DNA from: Mediterraneibacter faecis JCM 15917
GTDB lineage: Bacteria; Bacillota; Clostridia; Lachnospirales; Lachnospiraceae
NCBI GenBank assembly: GCA_001312505.1
Contig: BBDW01000005.1
Coordinates: 162,034 to 226,033 of the forward strand
Reading direction: 5' to 3'
DNA length: 64,000 nucleotides
Positions 9,153 through 17,009 of the stretch are shown piece after piece. The translations under genes were made by a program, and so were the position numbers. The notes beneath the pieces were generated by a model. That model searched no databases, was not told where the DNA came from, and was given only the letters and a program-made list of their open reading frames with translations. Each line of letters opens with the position of its first letter. The stretch's first letter is position 1.

Positions 9153-9503
9153 ATGAATTTAGAAGAATGCTATGAAGTAATGGATAGTAACTATGATGAT
9201 GTGATGAGAAGACTTGGAAGTGAAACACTGGTCCGTAAATTTGTATTGAAGTTTTTGGATGATACAAGTTTCCAGGGATTAAAAGAAGGACTTGAAAATC
9301 AGGATGCAGAACTCGCATTCCGAAGTGCACATACATTGAAAGGCGTGTGCATGAATCTTGGATTTACAAAGTTATTCGAGGTCAGCTCAGCATTAACAGA
9401 AGAGCTTCGAGACAAAGAAATCAAAGAAAACACTACAGAGATGTTTGAAGAAGTAGAACGAGAATATACCCGAACAATAGAAGCAATTAAAGGATTATGT
9501 TAA
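9153..9503 (+). CDS. Hpt (histidine phosphotransfer) domain protein
   Basis: Stand-alone 116-residue helical phosphotransfer module. The Hpt signature RSAHTLKGVCMNLG is intact, with the phosphorylatable His60, Lys63 and Gly64. Such proteins carry phosphate between a hybrid kinase and a response regulator; no partner kinase is nearby, so it probably serves a remote one. RBS AAGGAG lies nine bases before the ATG. It follows pdxK by 24 bases and may be co-transcribed; a strong terminator starts 33 bases after its stop. Confidence 0.88.
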   Translation: MNLEECYEVMDSNYDDVMRRLGSETLVRKFVLKFLDDTSFQGLKEGLENQDAELAFRSAHTLKGVCMNLGFTKLFEVSSALTEELRDKEIKENTTEMFEEVEREYTRTIEAIKGLC

Positions 9504-9772
9504 GAAGTAGACAATTGAAAAAATATAAATTTTTTCTGCCAGTAGAAATTTATCTGCTGGCAGTTTTTATAGTTGCACCACTTGCAGCGTATACTCCTTC
9601 AGCAAGGCCTGTATCAACGGAAACAACAGGTTTTTTATATGTTTTCATGATAAATTCCTTCAATGCTTTCGTGTATTACATATTATCTAACCACATTATG
9701 GAAAAATGTATAGAAATCAAGAAAAATCCTTATAAAGTGAATGACAATTCATCCAAGCAGGGTGTAGAATAG
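9497..9772 (+). CDS. Small two-helix membrane protein, unrecognised
   Basis: 91 codons opening inside the end of the Hpt gene (7-base overlap). The translation has a basic N-terminus and two hydrophobic segments (about residues 13-33 and 46-64) followed by a polar tail, which looks like a genuine small membrane protein. Against it: a well-formed terminator hairpin lies within its first 25 codons, so little transcript may reach the rest. AAAGGATT before the ATG is a weak ribosome site. No family recognised. Confidence 0.4.
   Translation: MLRSRQLKKYKFFLPVEIYLLAVFIVAPLAAYTPSARPVSTETTGFLYVFMINSFNAFVYYILSNHIMEKCIEIKKNPYKVNDNSSKQGVE
9536..9568 (+). terminator. Terminator downstream of the Hpt gene
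   Basis: CTGCCAGTAGA / TCTGCTGGCAG hairpin (9536-9546 with 9553-9563) directly followed by TTTTT. It overlaps the small ORF at 9497-9772. Confidence 0.65.
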
Positions 9773-9813
9773 TAAAATAATGGCTGAATAGTGATTGGAA
9801 AAGGAGAAAAGGC

Positions 9814-12800
9814 ATGCTTCAGATACAACATATTTGCAAGGAATATCGAACAGGTAATCTGATACAGAAAGCATTGGATGATGTCAGTCTGAATCTCAGA
9901 GATAATGAATTTGTTGCTATTCTGGGACCGAGTGGTTCGGGAAAGACAACGCTTCTGAATATCATTGGTGGTTTGGACCGATATGACAGCGGAGATCTGA
10001 TCATCAATGGAATATCAACGAAGAAATATAAAGACAGAGACTGGGATTCTTATCGTAATCATACGATAGGATTTGTTTTCCAGAGTTATAATCTGATTCC
10101 GCATCAGACTGTTCTGGCAAATGTTGAATTGGCACTTACGATTTCGGGGGATTGGCAAGTCCGAGAGAAGGAAACGTGCGACAGAAGCGCTTGAAAAGGT
10201 TGGTCTGGGTGCGCAGCTTCACAAGCGACCAAGTCAGATGTCCGGAGGACAGATGCAGCGTGTTGCGATTGCCCGGGCATTAGTGAACGATCCGGATATC
10301 CTGCTTGCAGATGAACCGACAGGTGCACTGGACAGTGATACAAGTGTGCAGGTCATGGATCTTCTTCAGGAAGTAGCGAAAGACCGTCTGGTTGTTATGG
10401 TTACACATAATCCGGAGCTTGCAGAGCAGTATGCGACAAGAATCGTTACATTAAAAGATGGTGTGATCCGTTCAGATACAGATCCGTTTGAAGTAGATGA
10501 AACGACGATGGGAGTGGCAGAACACAGGAATATGGGAAAATCCTCGATGTCATTTCTGACCGCTTTAGCTTTGAGTTTTAACAATCTGAAGACAAAGAAG
10601 GCACGAACGCTTCTGACTTCATTTGCAGGCTCAATCGGAATTATCGGAATTGCATTAATTCTGTCTCTATCTACAGGTGTGAATCAATATATTCAGAACG
10701 TAGAGGAAGAGACGCTTTCAGAATATCCTCTACAGATACAAAGTACAGGCTTTGATCTGACATCCATGATGGTCGGGATGGACAGTGCCTCTGCGGACGA
10801 TAAAAAAACAGACAAAGAGAAGTCAGATACAAAGGAAAAGTCAAAGGATCAGGTTAAAGTAATTCAGATGGTGACGAATATGTTTTCCACAATGGATTCA
10901 AATGACCTTGGTGCTTTGAAGAAGTATCTTGATACTGGCAAGAGTGGAGTGGAACAATATACGAATGCTATAGAATATAAGTACAGCATTTCTCCGCAGA
11001 TTTATAAAAAAATAAAGACAGTATCCGTCAGGTGAATCCAGATCAATCCTTTTCAGCCATGGGGTTGGGTTCTTCTATAAGTACGAATAGTATGATGTCA
11101 TCTATGATGAGTACAGATGTTTTTTATGAGATGCCGGAAAGCAGTAAACTTTATGAAAATCAGTATGAAGTGGAAAAGGGGGGGCGTTGGCCAGAGAAAT
11201 ATAATGAATGTGTTGTGGTTCTGACTTCGAATGGCGGAATGAGTGATTTTATGCTTTATACATTGGGACTTCGTGATCCGCTGGAGCTTGATGAGATGAT
11301 CCAGTCCTTTATGAAAGAGGAAAATGTTACTACACCGGATGATCTGGGAACTTATTCTTATGATGATATTATCGGAACAAAGTTCAAGCTTGTGAACAGT
11401 TCTGAGTATTATGAATATGATAGTCAGTATCAGGTCTGGAAAGATAAGACAGATAATGAAGATTATATGAAATCACTTGTAGCGAATGGGGGGGAAGATC
11501 TTACAGTGGTTGGTATTGTGAAACCCGCTGAAGATGCGAAAGCCTCATCTCTGAGTCCGGGAATTGCATATCCTACATCATTGACGAAACATGTGGCAGA
11601 ACAGGCAGCAAAAAGTGAGATTGTGAAACAGCAGCTGGCAAATCCGGATGTTAACGTATTTACAAATAAAAAATTCGGAGAGAAAGACAGTGAAAATGGA
11701 TTCTCCATGGATTCTTTATTTACGGTTGACGAAGCAGCACTGCAGAAAGCATTGGGATTTGACGCAAGTGCGATGAACAATTTAGGAAATTCTCTGGATT
11801 TTGGGAATTCGTTAAATCTCAGTGAATCTATGAATTTGTCAAAAGCATTTCAGACAGGAAGTAATACGCTGGATCTGTCGGGACTTGTGAATCCAGATTC
11901 TCTGAACTTAGATCTTTCCGGAATGCCGCAGATGAATCTGGGAGAGATCGTTTCGAATCTGGATCTGAAGGTATCACCGGATGGTATGAAACAGATGGCT
12001 TGTGGACTGCTGACGGGATATCAGAAGTATGCAAAGACACATCCAGAGGCAGATTATTCAGGTCTTGGAGAGGATTTTACAGCATTTCTTAAGACAGATG
12101 CAGCAAAAAAGATTATTTCTGATAATATAAAAGATATCATAAAATCAAGCGGAATTGTGACGATTACAACCGAGAAAATACAGGAATTGATCAAAAATAT
12201 TATGGCCGGATACGAACAGTATATTACGGAAAAAGGATATACAGATCCGGATCAATTTGATGAATATTTGATGGAATATCTTCAGACGGATGAAGCGAAG
12301 AAAATAATTTCAGATTGGATGTCAGAAGTTATGCCGGAAGATCCGAAGATTGAGATAACACCGGAACAGCTTGAGAAACTATCAGATGATCTTGTGAAAG
12401 GTTATTTGGCATATGCTTCAGAGAATGGTCTTCCGGATCCGTCTAAGATGGGAGAACATTTCATGGCTTATCTGCAAACAGATGATGGAAAGAAGCAATT
12501 TCAGGAAGGTCTGTCAGCAATGATCGATATGGATCAGTTGGAGAGCCAGGTGTCAAAAATCATCGGAAACTATATGAATCAGGCAATGGGGGGGCTATGG
12601 GAAATACGATTGGTCAGGCACTTGAGACACAGGTGTCCTCTGCAATGACACAGATTATCAGTCAGATGACAACAGAGCTTGAATCTGCAATGAAGCAGAT
12701 GATGACCAACGTAGGAACGCAGCTTCAGAACACCCTCGGAAATGCAATGCAGATTGATCCGGCAGCATTTGCAGATGTATTTCAGATGAATATGACGGAA

Positions 12801-13472
12801 GATGATTTGGCGGAGCTTATGATGTCAATGAGTGGGAAAGGCTTGGCTTCTTATGATAGTAATCTGCAGAAACTGGGATATGTAGATTTTGCAGTCCCGT
12901 CTGCTATTAACATTTATCCAAAGGATTTTGAAGGAAAGGAACAAGTAGTAAAGGTTCTGGACGATTATAATAGCAGGATGGAGGCAGAAGGGAAGGATGA
13001 GCAGGTCATTACTTATACCGATGTGGTTGGAACTTTAATGTCCTCTGTCACAACAATCGTAGATACGATCAGTTATGTGTTGATTGCATTTGTAGCGATT
13101 TCTCTTGTGGTATCTTCCATTATGATTGGTGTTATTACCTACATCAGTGTGCTTGAGCGGAAAAAGGAAATTGGAATATTAAGAGCAATCGGTGCGTCAA
13201 AGCGAAATGTATCACAGGTGTTTAATGCAGAAACGTTTATTATCGGACTTTGTGCAGGAGTGATCGGAATCGGACTAACATTGTTACTTCTGATTCCTGG
13301 GAATGCGATTATTCACAATGTGGCAGATAATGCGAAGGTAAATGCAGTTCTGCCGATTGTTCCGGCAATCATACTGATTTTATTAAGTGTTGTCCTTACA
13401 TTACTTGGTGGATTGATTCCATCCAAGAAAGCAGCAAAGAGTGATCCTGTGACAGCACTTCGTACAGAGTAG
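9814..13472 (+). CDS. MacB-like ABC exporter: ATPase fused to FtsX-type permease (frame broken in this consensus)
   Basis: ATP-driven type VII exporter family, often peptide or antibiotic efflux or cell-envelope signalling. N-terminal ATPase: Walker A GPSGSGKTT (residues 38-46), signature SGGQMQR, Walker B ILLADEPTGALDS. Then a first membrane helix (about 10610-10680), a very large external domain, and three C-terminal helices of FtsX type (13040-13440, with the KKEIGILRAIGAS box). Four reading pieces (9814-10194, 10121-11035, 11032-12648, 12597-13472) fuse if G5 at 10146-10150 is G4, an A7 near 11008 is A8, and G7 at 12588-12594 is G5. G7 runs at 11178 and 11488 add Gly in frame. The external domain contains three tandem repeats (see separate entry). 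Corrected length about 1,217 residues. Substrate unknown. Confidence 0.8.
11998..12520 (+). repeat. Three internal protein repeats in the ABC exporter external domain
   Basis: At about 11998-12130, 12196-12330 and 12391-12520 the protein repeats a module of the form G-Y-x-x-Y, a short D-P-like turn, F-x-x-Y/F-L-x-T-D-x-x-K-K-I-I-S. Each is about 45 residues, spaced about 65 residues apart. The copies are diverged in DNA, so this is an old protein-level duplication. Confidence 0.7.
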
Positions 13473-13488
13473 GGCACGGGTGAGAAGA

Positions 13489-14439
13489 ATGGAAAATTTA
13501 GTTTTTAGTCTGAATGCAACCGTACCAATCTTTTTGATGATGGTACTGGGAATGCTGTTCAAAAAGCTTGGCTGGATGGATGAAGAGTTTGCAGCAAAGA
13601 TGAATAAATTTGTCTTTCTGATTCCATTGCCGGTATTGTTGTTTGGTGATCTGGCAAAAGTTGATTTTAAAGAAGTGTGGAATATCAGGTTTGTGATTTT
13701 CTGCTTTGTAGTAACATTTATCTGCATTACAATTGCTGCGCTGGTATCTTGCATCTGGAAAGACCGTTCCATCCAGGGTGAATTTATTCAGGCTTCGTAC
13801 CGGAGCAGCGCAGCACTTCTTGGGATTGCATTTATCCAGAATATTTATGGAAATGCAGGGATGGCGCCACTTATGATCATAGGAAGTGTACCACTTTATA
13901 ATGTGATGGCGGTTATCGTGTTGTCCTTTTTCCATCCGGAACGAAAGGCAATTGATAAAGCTGTATGGATGAAAACGTTAAAGGGGGGGATCGTGACCAA
14001 TCCAATCATCATTGGAATCGTGGCTGGTCTGATCTGGTCAGCCTGCAAGATTCCAATGCCGGCAATTCTTAATAAAACGGTGACAAGTATTGGAGGAATG
14101 TCTACACCAATGGGGGGGCTGATGGCAATGGGAGCTACCTTTGATTTTAGGAAAGCACTTGGAAAGATCAAACCGGCTGTGACAGCAACAATTATGAAGT
14201 TGATCATATTTGTGGCAATTTTTCTTCCGATTGCTGTGAAACTGGGATTCCGTCAGGAAGAACTGATTGCAATCCTTGTAATGCTTGGATCTGCAACAAC
14301 AGTAAGCAGTTTTGTTATGGCAAAGAATATGGGACATGAAGGAGTTTTATCATCAAGTGTAGTGATGCTGACAACATTGTTCAGTGCATTCACGTTGACA
14401 GGATGGCTGTATGTGCTGAAAGCGTTTCAGCTGGTATAG
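13489..14439 (+). CDS. AEC (auxin efflux carrier) family transporter
   Basis: Membrane protein of about 316 residues with roughly ten hydrophobic helices in the two-half layout of the AEC family (malate/malonate or amino-acid type permeases). Seen: NATVPIFLMMVLGMLFKKLG at the N-terminus, NKFVFLIPLPVLLF, and in the second half AILVMLGSATTVSSFVMAKNMG. I start at ATG 13489, which has GGTGAG at a good distance, rather than GTG 13480. G7 runs at 13983 and 14112 each add a Gly in frame. It follows the ABC exporter by 16 bases and may be co-transcribed. Substrate cannot be told. Confidence 0.8.
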   Translation: MENLVFSLNATVPIFLMMVLGMLFKKLGWMDEEFAAKMNKFVFLIPLPVLLFGDLAKVDFKEVWNIRFVIFCFVVTFICITIAALVSCIWKDRSIQGEFIQASYRSSAALLGIAFIQNIYGNAGMAPLMIIGSVPLYNVMAVIVLSFFHPERKAIDKAVWMKTLKGGIVTNPIIIGIVAGLIWSACKIPMPAILNKTVTSIGGMSTPMGGLMAMGATFDFRKALGKIKPAVTATIMKLIIFVAIFLPIAVKLGFRQEELIAILVMLGSATTVSSFVMAKNMGHEGVLSSSVVMLTTLFSAFTLTGWLYVLKAFQLV

Positions 14440-14551
14440 GAATAGGAAATTCACATCTTGTTGCGATGGAGGATAAAAATGGCTGTTGGTCGCACATAGT
14501 ACGAACAATAACAAAAAATGTTGGAAAATGGGGCGTTGTGGGAAAAAGTTC

Positions 14552-14580
14552 TTGCAACGTCCCTTGTTTTATGCTATACT
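14552..14580 (+). promoter_or_regulatory. Promoter of rpsB-tsf
   Basis: TTGCAA (14552-14557), 17-base spacer, TATACT (14575-14580) preceded by TGC. This is a strong promoter with consensus spacing and extended -10, fitting a ribosomal protein operon. Transcription should begin near 14587. Confidence 0.75.
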
Positions 14581-14586
14581 ACGAAC

Positions 14587-14706
14587 GTTGCTAAAAAACA
14601 CGTATGCGGATTCCTTCCAAGGTGCCTAAGTCGAGACAGGAGTTTCGTCCGGTTGCGAAGGAGAGTAAAACATACGGAAGAAAAAAACCAAATGGAGGAG
14701 AATAAC
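14587..14706 (+). promoter_or_regulatory. Structured 5-prime leader of rpsB
   Basis: The 120-base leader can fold into nested stems: CGTATG (14601-14606) with CATACG (14671-14676), TCCTTC (14612-14617) with GAAGGA (14657-14662), and an inner hairpin CGAGAC / GTTTCG (14632-14637 with 14642-14647). The ribosome site GGAGGAG follows. The arrangement suits feedback by S2 on its own mRNA, but I do not recognise it as a named leader family. Confidence 0.5.
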
Positions 14707-15456
14707 ATGAGCGTTATTTCAATGAAGCAGTTATTGGAAGCAGGTGTTCATTTTGGACATCAGACAAGAAGATGGAACCCTAAGATGGCTCCATACATCT
14801 ACACAGAGAGAAATGGTATCTACATCATCGACCTGCAGAAATCTGTAGGAATGGTTGACGATGCATATAAGGCTGTTTCTGACATCGCTGCAGAAGGCGG
14901 TACAGTTCTTTTCGTAGGAACAAAGAAACAGGCACAGGATGCAATCAAAGCTGAGGCTGAGCGTTGCGGAATGTATTATGTAAACGAGAGATGGCTTGGA
15001 GGAATGCTTACAAACTTCAAGACAATCCAGAGCCGTATCAAACGTCTGAAAGACATCGAGAGAATGGCAGAAGATGGAACATTCGAAGTACTTCCGAAGA
15101 AAGAAGTTATCGAAATCAAAAAAGAGTGGACAAAGCTTGAGAAGAACCTTGGCGGAATCAAAGACATGAAGAAACTGCCAGACGCTATCTTCATCGTAGA
15201 TCCTAAGAAAGAAAGAATCTGTGTACAGGAAGCACACACACTCGGAATTCCGCTGATCGGTATCTGTGATACAAACTGTGATCCAGAAGAACTGGATTAC
15301 GTAATCCCAGGTAATGATGATGCAATCAGAGCTGTAAAACTGATCGTTTCTAAGATGGCAGACGCTGTTATCGAAGCAAACCAGGGTGCAGCTGAGGATG
15401 AGTATTACGAGGAGGCTGCAGAAGCAGCAGAAGCTGAAGAGGCTGTAGAAGAGTAA
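14707..15456 (+). CDS. rpsB: 30S ribosomal protein S2
   Basis: S2 binds late to the head of the small subunit. The 249-residue product starts [19 protein letters not shown] and keeps [37 protein letters not shown] and [14 protein letters not shown]. The C-terminal acidic, Ala/Glu-rich tail is typical of clostridial S2. ATG 14707 with GGAGGAG eight bases upstream is chosen; a longer open frame from 14518 is only leader. No G run occurs and the gene is intact. Confidence 0.97.
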   Translation: MSVISMKQLLEAGVHFGHQTRRWNPKMAPYIYTERNGIYIIDLQKSVGMVDDAYKAVSDIAAEGGTVLFVGTKKQAQDAIKAEAERCGMYYVNERWLGGMLTNFKTIQSRIKRLKDIERMAEDGTFEVLPKKEVIEIKKEWTKLEKNLGGIKDMKKLPDAIFIVDPKKERICVQEAHTLGIPLIGICDTNCDPEELDYVIPGNDDAIRAVKLIVSKMADAVIEANQGAAEDEYYEEAAEAAEAEEAVEE

Positions 15457-15477
15457 TATCAGTTCTTGATATGAAAG

Positions 15478-15514
15478 AAAATGCTTCAGCCTGATTATCA
15501 GGTTGAAGCATTTT
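15478..15514 (+). terminator. Hairpin between rpsB and tsf
   Basis: AAAATGCTTCA-G-CCTGA, loop TTA, TCAGG-T-TGAAGCATTTT. A near-perfect 17-bp stem that ends in TTTT but has no longer T run. It probably acts as an attenuator or processing site that sets the rpsB:tsf ratio. Confidence 0.6.
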
Positions 15515-15599
15515 ACTTTATAGAAATAGTTCTATAGAGAAAAGCATATGTTACTGCTTATAGTGACACACACATTATGAATAATGGAGGAAAATTATC

Positions 15600-16523
15600 A
15601 TGGCAATCACAGCAGGAATGGTAAAAGAGTTAAGAGAAATGACAGGCGCTGGAATGATGGACTGTAAAAAAGCGCTTTCTGAGACAAACGGAGATATGGA
15701 CGCAGCTGTAGAGTTCCTTAGAAAGAACGGACAGGCTAAAGCTGAGAAAAAAGCTGGAAGAATCGCTGCAGAAGGTATCGTTAAGACAGTTGTTAAAGAT
15801 GACAAAGTTGCTGCAATCGTAGAAGTAAACTCTGAGACAGACTTCGTTGCAAAGAACGACGAGTTCCAGGGATTCGTAGAAGCAGTTGCTAACCAGGTAG
15901 TAGATTCAGAAGCAGCTGATCTTGATGCATTTATGGCAGAGGCTTGGGAAGCTGATACAACAAAGACTGTAAAAGATGCTCTCGTAGAGAAGATCGCAGT
16001 TATCGGAGAGAACCTGAACATCAGAAGATTCGAGAAAGTTGCAGCAGACAACGGTGTGGTTGTTCCTTACATCCACGGTGGCGGACGTATCGGTGTTCTT
16101 GTTGTTGCTGATACAGATGTTGTTAACGACGAGATCAAAGCAGCACTGAAGAACGTAGCTATGCAGGTAGCAGCTATGTCTCCGAAGTATGTATCCCGTG
16201 AGGAAGTATCTCAGGATTACCTTGATCACGAGAAAGAAATCCTTCTTGCTCAGGCTAAGAAAGAGAACCCGGAGAAACCGGAAAACATCATCGAGAAGAT
16301 GATCATCGGACGTCTGAACAAAGAACTTAAAGAGATCTGTCTGCTTGATCAGGTATACGTTCAGGACAGCGACCTTACAGTAGGAAAATACGTTGATAAG
16401 GTAGCAAAAGAGAACGGTGCAAACGTTAAAGTTACAAAATTCGTTCGTTTCGAGACTGGTGAAGGAATCGAAAAGAAAGTTGATGACTTCGCAGCAGAAG
16501 TTGCAGCTCAGGCTGGAATGTAA
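15600..16523 (+). CDS. tsf: Translation elongation factor Ts
   Basis: Guanine nucleotide exchange factor for EF-Tu. 307 residues, the usual length. N-terminal UBA-like domain VKELREMTGAGMMDCKKAL with the TGAGMMDCK signature, then the core with EVNSETDFVAKN, YIHGGGRIGVLV, and the C-terminal dimer module. Start ATG 15600 behind GGAGGAAAA. Second gene of the rpsB operon, unbroken. Confidence 0.97.
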   Translation: MAITAGMVKELREMTGAGMMDCKKALSETNGDMDAAVEFLRKNGQAKAEKKAGRIAAEGIVKTVVKDDKVAAIVEVNSETDFVAKNDEFQGFVEAVANQVVDSEAADLDAFMAEAWEADTTKTVKDALVEKIAVIGENLNIRRFEKVAADNGVVVPYIHGGGRIGVLVVADTDVVNDEIKAALKNVAMQVAAMSPKYVSREEVSQDYLDHEKEILLAQAKKENPEKPENIIEKMIIGRLNKELKEICLLDQVYVQDSDLTVGKYVDKVAKENGANVKVTKFVRFETGEGIEKKVDDFAAEVAAQAGM

Positions 16524-16546
16524 GCGTCTAGCACAAGCACGGCGTA

Positions 16547-16604
16547 TATAAAAAGAAATCCTCGACACAAGTTTACTTGTGATCGGGGGGGATTTCTTTT
16601 TATA
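16547..16604 (+). terminator. Terminator of tsf, formed by the repeat element
   Basis: TATAAAAAGAAATCC (16547 onward) pairs with GATTTCTTTTTATA (16591-16604); inside lies a second palindrome CACAAG-TTTA-CTTGTG. The right arm ends in TTTTT. The loop-side arm carries G7 (16585-16591) where the later repeat copies read GAGG. Confidence 0.65.
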
Positions 16605-16926
16605 TGCATCGTGCGACGCACGTATAGCGAGATGAAGCGAAGCGGAATCGAGCTAAGCGTGCTTGTGCGGATGTCTTGGTGCACCTACAATGCACAAGCT
16701 GTACCTAGACCAAAACCCCACAAATTTACTTGTGATCGAGGATTTCTTTTTATATGCATCGTGCGACGCACGTATAGCGAGATGAAGCGAAGCGAAATCG
16801 AGCTAAGCGTGCTTGTGCGGATGTCTTGATGCACCTACAATGCACAAGCTGTACCTAGACCAAAACCCCACAAGTTTACTTGTGATCGAGGATTTCTTTT
16901 TATATGCATCGTGCGACGCACGTATA
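16591..16926. repeat. 150-bp tandem repeat, two full copies and a partial third
   Basis: Units 16591-16740 and 16741-16890 are nearly identical, and 16891-16926 begins a third. A partial piece of the unit end precedes the first copy (16566-16590). Each unit contains the palindrome GTGCGACGCAC, the stretch GATGAAGCGAAGCG-AATCGAGCTAAG, and CACAAG-TTTA-CTTGTG. The unit is GC-richer than its surroundings and has no convincing gene. It looks like a dispersed intergenic element; no transposase is attached. Confidence 0.85.
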
Positions 16927-16944
16927 TAATGCCTAAGAAAAGAC

Positions 16945-16973
16945 TTGACTTTCAGATATTACAAGTGTAAGAT
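16945..16973 (+). promoter_or_regulatory. Promoter of the MecA-like PBP gene
   Basis: TTGACT (16945-16950), 17-base spacer, TAAGAT (16968-16973). The BlaI/MecI-type operator at 16959-16975 covers the spacer and the -10, the classical repression layout. Confidence 0.7.
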
Positions 16974-16975
16974 TT
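16959..16975 (+). promoter_or_regulatory. BlaI/MecI-type operator 1 (PBP promoter)
   Basis: TTACAAGTGTAAGATTT. The inner TACA-NN-TGTA dyad is the core of Bla/Mec operators. The same 17-mer pattern recurs at 17048, 19153 and, inverted, 24743. Confidence 0.75.
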
Positions 16976-17009
16976 AAGGAAATAAAAGCGTTGAAAGAAA
17001 GGGGTATCT

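Noticed and set aside
9814..13472. Four separate ABC transporter genes
   Set aside because: The pieces overlap in sequence order and join at G5, A7 and G7 runs into one ATPase-permease fusion with all motifs in order.
14403..14706. ORFs covering the rpsB promoter and leader
   Set aside because: The region holds a strong promoter and paired stems; S2 itself starts at 14707 with a good ribosome site.
16611..16829. 72-codon ORF in the tandem repeat
   Set aside because: It translates the 150-bp repeat and repeats itself for that reason; no ribosome site and no family.
16566..16926. CRISPR array
   Set aside because: The repeat unit is 150 bases with no short repeat/spacer alternation and no cas genes nearby.
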